Positions 6,556 to 11,703 of a DNA stretch of 11,703 bases are shown here, one piece after another; within the stretch, counting starts at the first letter, position 1; each line of letters starts with the position of its first letter. The translations under genes and the position numbers were made by a program. The notes under the pieces are model-generated. The model had not been told where the DNA came from, did no database searches, and was given only the letters and a program-made list of their open reading frames with translations. This DNA is from an uncultured Campylobacter sp. (lineage in GTDB: Bacteria > Campylobacterota > Campylobacteria > Campylobacterales > Campylobacteraceae), in the NCBI GenBank assembly GCA_938036585.1, contig CALHQN010000021.1:1-11703 (forward strand), given 5' to 3'.

Positions 6556-6905
6556 AAGTCGCAGCGGGTAAAATTTCATAGCGGGCGCCGCCCGGATAGA
6601 ATTTTGCAGGAGGCGACGGGCGCGGCGAGTGCAACTGTAGGAGATGACGGGCGCGACCGCAATGATCGGCTGGCGGACATAAAATTTAAACCGCTCGCGG
6701 AATTTTAAATTTGAAAGGCAAAATTTTAGCCTAACGGCATGCGGCAAAATTCTACGACCGAGCAGCGAGCGCTAGAGCTTAAAGCGGCGCAAAATGGGCG
6801 CGCGCAACAGCGAATGTATCAGCTCAGGCGGCAAGCGATAGTTAAAGCCGTGCAGTCATAAAATTTAGATCGTCTCTTGAGATAGTGAAATTTAAAGACG
6901 AAATT
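6556..6905. other. Non-coding spacer downstream of the truncated receptor gene
   Basis: Counting the leader above, 6475-6905 (431 bp) separates the receptor gene from the DUF6882-like gene. I found no reading frame with a ribosome-binding site and no recognisable remainder of the receptor barrel, apart from a possible nine-residue C-terminal scrap at 6892-6921. It contains a pair of direct repeats (separate entry) and many AAATTT words. Confidence 0.6.
6608..6655 (+). repeat. Direct repeat AGGAGryGACGGGCGCG, two copies
   Basis: AGGAGGCGACGGGCGCG (6608-6624) and AGGAGATGACGGGCGCG (6639-6655) match at 15 of 17 positions and start 31 bp apart. They are purine/GC-rich, unlike the surrounding AAATTT-rich DNA. 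They may be a small duplication or paired binding sites; there is no gene nearby on that strand. Confidence 0.5.
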
Positions 6906-8081
6906 TCATACCAAACGACGAGTCGCTAAATTTAAACCGCCCGATTTCATATCGGCGTAGGAGTCTTTGATATGGTCGTTAAACATCTTGTTTCGCTCGG
7001 GCGCGTAGGTTACGCTCGGCGTGATAGTTAGGCGGTCGCTTGCATACCAGAGCGCCTTTAGGAAGTAGTTGTCAATATTTCGCCTCTGAACTCGCTCGGT
7101 GATGGTCGTATCGGCGTTATATCTTCTGTCGTAGGCCTTGAGCGGAATTTTACTTCTAGTGTTGGTGTAGCCGAACATCAAGCCCAGATCCTCGGTAACG
7201 GTGCCCTCTAAATTTAATCTCGTGATCCACTTATCAAATCTCGGCTGATTTAGAGGCGTAGCGGAGTTTTCAAAGTTTTGCTCATCGCCGTAGATATGGT
7301 ATCTAGTCCAACTATCTTCGGTGTGCTGCATCGAAAATTTGCCGTGAAAGCCTGCGCGCGGATCTCGCGTCTTAGCCTCCACTACGCCACCGGTAAATCC
7401 GCCGTATTTGGCGGAGACGCCGCTATCGTGCACCTCGACGCTTCGTAAAAAGTCGCTATCGATCGCCATACCTTGCGAGACGGAATTCATCGTATCAAAC
7501 GCCGAGAAGCGCGTAGGATTGCCGCCGGGGTTTCTAGCGGGATCGAGATCGTTATTCATATTCGCGCCGTCGAGCATAAAGTTATTTTGCCAATACTTCG
7601 CGCCGTTGATGCTGATGTTTGCGGGGCTGATCTCGCCGAGCGTCGTGCTCTGGCGGTTCGTGGAGCTAAATTGCACGTTTGGATTGGTACGCAAAAGCTG
7701 CACGAAGTCGCCGTTGCCGCTAGGCATCGACTCGATCATCGTTCTGCCTATTTTTTGCGTACCGCCGTAGCTGTCGCCGACGCTCGTCAGGCTCGAGTCG
7801 ATATTACCGACGACGACTATTTCGGGGAATTTATAACTATTTATCGCCGCAGCGGAGCTCTGCGCGCCTGGGTTTTCTTTAGTAGAAACGCTCCTTGTTG
7901 CGTTATTTTCAGACGAATCCTGCGCGATGCTTAGACTGCAAAGGCACGCCGCAACTATTAAGGAGCGCGCAAGCCCCCCCCCGCAGCGATTTTGAGTAAA
8001 TTCCTCGCCTTTTACGGAAGCGGAATAATTGCGGCCTGCGCCGCTTTTACATGGCTTACAGGCCCAAAAACCGACAATCAT
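6906..8081 (-). CDS. TonB-dependent outer-membrane receptor, truncated after the plug; G9 phase-variation tract
   Basis: TonB-dependent receptors take up iron complexes, other ligands or whole proteins across the outer membrane. The 391-aa frame has a signal-peptide core LARSLIVAACLCSLSIA (37-53) and a TonB-box-like EIVVVG (87-92). The plug domain follows (about 105-240, with NISINGAKYWQNNFMLDGANM at 155-175 and KYGGFTGGVVEAKTRDP at 225-241). Three or four amphipathic barrel strands come next. It then ends at TGA 6906-6908, about 400 residues short of a normal 22-strand barrel. The start is set by AAAAAAGGAGAAAAG directly before ATG 8081. This gives an unusual 36-residue hydrophilic extension that ends in GGG (34-36), encoded by a G9 tract. 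In the current length the frame is open across the tract. The product as written cannot form a complete barrel. The protease gene lies upstream on the same strand. Confidence 0.85.
   Translation of the reverse strand: MIVGFWACKPCKSGAGRNYSASVKGEEFTQNRCGGGLARSLIVAACLCSLSIAQDSSENNATRSVSTKENPGAQSSAAAINSYKFPEIVVVGNIDSSLTSVGDSYGGTQKIGRTMIESMPSGNGDFVQLLRTNPNVQFSSTNRQSTTLGEISPANISINGAKYWQNNFMLDGANMNNDLDPARNPGGNPTRFSAFDTMNSVSQGMAIDSDFLRSVEVHDSGVSAKYGGFTGGVVEAKTRDPRAGFHGKFSMQHTEDSWTRYHIYGDEQNFENSATPLNQPRFDKWITRLNLEGTVTEDLGLMFGYTNTRSKIPLKAYDRRYNADTTITERVQRRNIDNYFLKALWYASDRLTITPSVTYAPERNKMFNDHIKDSYADMKSGGLNLATRRLV
7974..7982 (-). repeat. Homopolymer G9 tract (C9 on the plus strand), contingency locus candidate
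   Basis: Nine consecutive G on the coding strand lie within codons 34-36 of the receptor gene. Losing one G gives TGC GGG GGG GGC TTG CGC GCT CCT TAA, an immediate stop. Gaining one gives a stop (TGA) about 20 codons later. Poly-G tracts of 8 or more are the known basis of phase variation in Campylobacter. Confidence 0.8.
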
Positions 8082-8410
8082 CTTTTCTCCTTTTTTGAAA
8101 ATAAAAATTAAGACTTAGGAAATTTAGCCAATAATATTTTAAATTTCAATTAAAGTGATAACAATTATACGACTTATGCAATCAATAGAAAAAATGTAAC
8201 AAAATAGCGATATATCGGCGAGATAAATCTATTTCAAAATAAAATTTATCTAAAATCTATGCACGGTACAGATGGGCTTAATTGAGTTTTATTCTTGGGT
8301 ATATTTTTAAAGTACGTAAATTTGCGGCGCCAAAATTTGCCGTGCAAGCGCCGTTAAATTTAAACTCGCCGAGTAAATTTAACGAGCAAAATTTAAATGC
8401 GCCGAGCCCG
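8082..8410. promoter_or_regulatory. 329-bp spacer between protease and receptor: receptor promoter and leader
   Basis: It contains a perfect minus-strand TATAAT (8164-8169), an overlapping Fur-box-like dyad, a leader of about 75 nt and a strong Shine-Dalgarno for the receptor gene. The right half (8300-8410), just after the protease stop, carries CGGCGC (8325-8330) and GCGCCG (8348-8353) as an inverted repeat without a T-run. The receptor is therefore probably transcribed from its own promoter, and read-through from the protease is possible. Confidence 0.6.
8156..8170. promoter_or_regulatory. Fur-box-like dyad overlapping the receptor -10 (TATAAT)
   Basis: TGATAACAATTATAC matches the core Fur pattern TGATAATCATTATCA at 11 of 15 positions, including the GATAA-N3-TTAT symmetry. 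It covers the -10 box at 8164-8169, the position expected for iron-dependent repression. I judge 13 of 19 positions to match the full GATAATGATAATCATTATC consensus, which is only moderate in AT-rich DNA. Confidence 0.45.
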
Positions 8411-11152
8411 CTAAAATTTCGGCGCATTTATCCTCACCGTCTCATCGGTGTCAAAAATATATGTCTGCGCCGCCTCCGCGATATCCTTCGGCGAGATGGA
8501 ATTTATGATCTTTTCAAAGGTCTTAAAATCGGCGATCTCCTCATTCCAAAGCGCGTATTTTACGAGCGCGTCGTTCCAAAACTCAGGGCTTTCTCGAGCG
8601 GTACGCGCCGTGATAATCTGGGATTTTTTAAAATTTTCAAGATGCCGCGCTACGTCCGATCCGCCGCCTGCGATTTCTGCAAAAATTTCTCTAATTGCGG
8701 ATAAAATTTGATCCGTATTTTGCGGCGCGCAGGAAAACGAAATATGAAGGCTCGAGTGCTCGTACGGGATGCGGCTTAGGCTCGAAGCGACCGAAAAGCC
8801 GTAAGTACGCCCCTCGTCCTCTCTGATGCGCTCCCTAAGTGCTTCCTGAAGCACCGAAGCTAGAGCTGAAATTTTTATTGCATTTTCAAGCGAGTATGGA
8901 GCGGATTTGTTTATCGCGGTAAGCGCGACGTCGCTTCTAGGGGAGTTTTGATAGTTGCGCATAAAAACGTGCCGTCCGCTTAAGCTGCGAATTCCGTCGT
9001 CTTTAAAATCCTCGCGCTCATTGCGAGCAGGCAGACTCGCCAGATATTTTTTTATGAGGACTTCAGCGTCTTTTAACTCAAAATCGCCGCTAAGCACGAA
9101 AGTGTAGGATGCGGCGTTGCTAAATTTATCATAGACGATCTTTTTTAGCTCATCCGCGTTAAGCGCTTTGATCTGCGCGGCGCTTAGAGGGCGCATTCGC
9201 TCATTGCCGCCGTAAAAAAACTCGCTAAATTCCCTGCTAAATTTATACCCGGGCAGCTTCTCGTTTCGCGCAAGCTCGTCGAGCGATTTTATCTTTAAAT
9301 TTTGCAGAGCTTTCTCGTCCGTGCGCGGAGAGCTAAGCTCTAAGTTTATCGCTTCCAGCAGCCATTTTAGATCCTGCGAGCCGCAGCTTCCGTAAAATCC
9401 GTGCGAGAATGCGGAGATGTTTTTGCGGTAATTCACCTGCCGCCCGCTTAAAATTTGCGAAATTTCATAATTGTTAAACTCACCCGCACCGCTTTCGTTT
9501 GCAAGCATCGCGGCAAAACTGCCGAGCCCGGGGTGCGCCAGATTGGACATTCCGCCTCTGCTTACCGCGGCGAACGAGATGAAATCCTTGCGCGTCTTAA
9601 GCGGCTTTAAGATCACGGTCGCGTTATTTTCAAGCAGGTAGGTATAAAATTTAAATCGCGGCTCAAAGCTTTTGCTTAAAATTTTGCCCTCAGGCAGGTT
9701 TTTAGAAACCAGGCTACCCGGTAGCTTTTTATGCGCGGCATGCGTATTTATCGCCTTAGCGCCGCTTTGCAGCTTTTTAAATTTAGCCTCGTCCAGATTA
9801 TATCCGGAGCCGCTAAAGACGCTTGCATGCACCTCGCCCAGATCCGTAAGGCGCCTAAATTCTAAATTTAGCTCCTCCAGGCTGATCTCGCGCAGCAGCT
9901 TTATTTCCAAATCCCGCTGTTTTGCGGCGCTAGGCAGGACGGCTCCTGATTTTACGGCATGAAGAATCTCCCTTGCAAAAAACGCGGAATTTGCGCTTTT
10001 TTTGCGCTCAAAGGCGCTGTGCCGCGAGCTGATCAAAGCATCCTTCGCAAGGGCGAAATCGCGCGCGTCAAAGCCGCTATCTCGCAAGCCTTTGATTAGC
10101 CCGAGCGCCTGCGAGATCGCGCCGTCAAAATCTCCGCCCAAAACGGCGACGTCGAAGTTATGGATCGTTTTTTGAAACTGCAAATTCGATCTGGAAAAAT
10201 TAACGTGCAACAGCGCGCCTTCGCTAGCCTTCGCTCGTTCGTAAATCGTAGAGATGAGGCTTGAGATAAGCTCGCTTTTTAAAATTTTTCTCGCATTCGC
10301 CTCGCTATTTGGGGGCGCAAATTCCTCCCAAAACGAAATTTTGACGGAATTTAGCGATGTTTCATTCGTGTCGTAATTGTAAATTTTCAAACCCTGCCTG
10401 GGCGGAATGCCCATATCCTGGCGGGCGTAGGAGTTTGTATTTTTAAGAGGCGAAAAATTTTGCTCTAGCAGTTTTAAAATTTTATCCCTTTTAAAATCGC
10501 CCACGGCTATAAATTTCATAGACCTGGGCTGGTAAATTTTTTGATAAAGCTCCTTGATTCGCTGCGCGCTTACGGATTTTACGACTGCCATATCGCCGAT
10601 CGGCGCGCGATCAAAATACGCGCTGCCGCCGTAAAGCTCCTCATCCATCCGCTCGTAAAGCCTCGCGATCGGCGTATCGCGGCTACGCGACTCCTCGATT
10701 ATGACGCCTCTTTCTTTTACGAGCTCGAGCGGATTAAACTCCACTCCGTCCGCAATCGAAGCAAAAATTTTAAAAACGTCCTTTAAATTTTCTTCGCTAA
10801 CGGCGATGTTAAGCGTGTAGATCGTGCTGTCGTAGCCCGTCTGCGCATTTACGTCGGCGCCGAATTTCACGCCCAGGCTCTGCAGCTTTTTAATGAGCTC
10901 GTTTTTGCTAAAATCGCGGCTTCCGTTAAAGGACATATGCTCTATGAAATGCGCAAGCCCGCGTTCATTAGGGCCCTCATCAATCGAGCCCGCATCCACG
11001 ATGAGATAAAAAACGGCGGAATTTTTAGGCACGGAATTTTCTAAAATATAGTATCTAAGCCCGTTTGGCAGCGCCCCTCGCAGGACGGCTTCGTCCCAAT
11101 CAAGCGCAAAAGCCCCCGCACAAAGCAGTAAAAATAGTAAAATTTTTCGCAT
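8411..11152 (-). CDS. Periplasmic M16 zinc metalloprotease, PqqL/FusC-like, four-domain
   Basis: This is a 913-aa secreted peptidase. A signal peptide MRKILLFLLLCAGAFA is predicted to be cleaved after residue 16. The inverted zincin motif HFIEH (68-72) is intact: His68 and His72 bind zinc and Glu71 is the base. Glu147 in ERGVIIEE, 75 residues further on, is the expected third ligand. VNAQTGYDSTIYTL (101-114) matches the conserved substrate-strand region. Four M16 domains are expected in two halves (about 20-230, 235-450, 480-680, 690-913), and the second half carries IREDEGRTYGF (776-786), the usual R...Y substrate-contact motif. Size, signal peptide and motif wording match E. coli PqqL and Pectobacterium FusC, which degrade imported ferredoxin-like proteins, better than the short ~440-aa processing-peptidase type. 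The ATG at 11152 has a modest AAAGGG ribosome-binding site. The receptor gene lies downstream. The protein appears complete. Confidence 0.95.
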   Translation of the reverse strand: MRKILLFLLLCAGAFALDWDEAVLRGALPNGLRYYILENSVPKNSAVFYLIVDAGSIDEGPNERGLAHFIEHMSFNGSRDFSKNELIKKLQSLGVKFGADVNAQTGYDSTIYTLNIAVSEENLKDVFKIFASIADGVEFNPLELVKERGVIIEESRSRDTPIARLYERMDEELYGGSAYFDRAPIGDMAVVKSVSAQRIKELYQKIYQPRSMKFIAVGDFKRDKILKLLEQNFSPLKNTNSYARQDMGIPPRQGLKIYNYDTNETSLNSVKISFWEEFAPPNSEANARKILKSELISSLISTIYERAKASEGALLHVNFSRSNLQFQKTIHNFDVAVLGGDFDGAISQALGLIKGLRDSGFDARDFALAKDALISSRHSAFERKKSANSAFFAREILHAVKSGAVLPSAAKQRDLEIKLLREISLEELNLEFRRLTDLGEVHASVFSGSGYNLDEAKFKKLQSGAKAINTHAAHKKLPGSLVSKNLPEGKILSKSFEPRFKFYTYLLENNATVILKPLKTRKDFISFAAVSRGGMSNLAHPGLGSFAAMLANESGAGEFNNYEISQILSGRQVNYRKNISAFSHGFYGSCGSQDLKWLLEAINLELSSPRTDEKALQNLKIKSLDELARNEKLPGYKFSREFSEFFYGGNERMRPLSAAQIKALNADELKKIVYDKFSNAASYTFVLSGDFELKDAEVLIKKYLASLPARNEREDFKDDGIRSLSGRHVFMRNYQNSPRSDVALTAINKSAPYSLENAIKISALASVLQEALRERIREDEGRTYGFSVASSLSRIPYEHSSLHISFSCAPQNTDQILSAIREIFAEIAGGGSDVARHLENFKKSQIITARTARESPEFWNDALVKYALWNEEIADFKTFEKIINSISPKDIAEAAQTYIFDTDETVRINAPKF

Positions 11153-11703
11153 TTAAGCCCTTTATTTTTCTAATAAAATTCGCTCGCAAACCTTTCGGCA
11201 GGCTCTTCTCTTTCGGCTTATCAATCTGCCCGCCTGGTCATTTTTTGGATTTGCTCGCCTCGACCCGTTAGCCTGCGATATCTCTTAGATCCGCCTACTT
11301 TTAACCCGCCTGCTAGCTGCGCCAGCATCCGCGATCTTCCTCGCGAGTGCATCGGTTCTAGGTTTGCGCTGCGCAGCTTCCCTCGTTTATTTTATCACTC
11401 AGAGGTACGCAGGCGCATTTGATCTTTATCTGCGCGAAGGCACGGCAGTACGGCGGCGCGCTCGCGCAAAATAAATTTTGAAATTTACTCGGGCTCCGGC
11501 TAAATTTAAACAGCGCGAGTCGGTAAATTTTAAAATTTTGCGCCTCGCGCGGCAGACTACTAGGCTTTGAAATTTCATAGCTAAATTCTGCGGCTAGCTT
11601 TCACGACCGCTTTTATATCCGGACGGACGAGTATTTAAATTTAGCATCGCCTTTGCTCTTACTGCGCGCTGTTTTATACGGATCGATCAAAAAACTTCCG
11701 ATG
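11153..11703. other. 551-bp region upstream of the protease gene, no credible gene
   Basis: It should include the protease promoter on the minus strand. The best -10 I see is a weak TATTAG-like hexamer at about 11173-11178, and there is no good Fur box. The rest has no recognisable frame or RNA gene. A short word (C)CGCCT recurs at roughly 11230, 11254, 11291 and 11309, and AAATTT words return after 11470. The window ends in ATG with no ribosome-binding site, so I do not call a gene start there. Confidence 0.6.

Noticed and set aside
6544..6747. 67-codon minus-strand frame as the remainder of the receptor barrel
   Set aside because: The residues do not show the alternating barrel pattern or any receptor motif; no start signal.
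8325..8353. Terminator after the protease gene
   Set aside because: CGGCGC/GCGCCG has a 17-nt loop, only 6 bp and no T-run on the minus strand.
8282..8704. 140-codon plus-strand frame overlapping the protease 3' end
   Set aside because: Mostly antisense to the confirmed protease frame; no ribosome-binding site or recognisable product.
11153..11703. tRNA or other RNA gene upstream of the protease
   Set aside because: GGTTCTAGG near 11343 briefly resembles a T-loop, but no cloverleaf arms pair around it.

Overview
The window looks like a chromosomal segment of an oral, higher-GC Campylobacter (C. gracilis / showae / rectus type). This rests on protein character (DnaX, PRPP synthetase, a TonB-dependent receptor and an M16 protease of epsilonproteobacterial flavour), TATAAT-type -10 boxes without clear -35 boxes, a G9 contingency tract, and a very high density of the word AAATTT in both coding and non-coding DNA. 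The genus is inference; the species is a guess.

Layout. 1-1686 (+) is the 3' part of dnaX (polymerase III tau/gamma), with an abrupt loss of homology at its first ~51 bases. 1687-2451 is a gene-poor spacer with degenerate repeats and the promoter of prs. 2452-3381 (+) is prs, complete. 3382-3993 is a second repeat-rich spacer. 3994-4512 (-) is a small lipoprotein gene and 4816-5559 (+) an unrecognised membrane protein; the two are divergent across a 303-bp regulatory region with palindromes. 5770-6474 (-) is a DUF6882-like soluble protein with a perfect 11-bp hairpin in its leader. 6906-8081 (-) is a truncated TonB-dependent outer-membrane receptor. 8411-11152 (-) is a periplasmic PqqL/FusC-like M16 metalloprotease of 913 aa. 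11153-11703 has no gene I can support.

Most interesting region: 6900-11152. A TonB-dependent receptor lies directly downstream of a secreted four-domain M16 protease on the same strand. This resembles YddB-PqqL in E. coli and FusA-FusC in Pectobacterium, where a receptor imports an iron-containing protein and the protease degrades it in the periplasm. Here the receptor has its own promoter with a Fur-box-like site over the -10, and a G9 tract in its 5' end that would switch it on and off. It is nevertheless cut short after the plug and the first barrel strands. It may be a Fus-like protein-piracy locus that has lost its receptor by deletion or been misassembled.

Coding density is low, with four spacers of 430-765 bp that hold decayed-looking repeats. 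No tRNA, rRNA, CRISPR or complete insertion sequence was seen.
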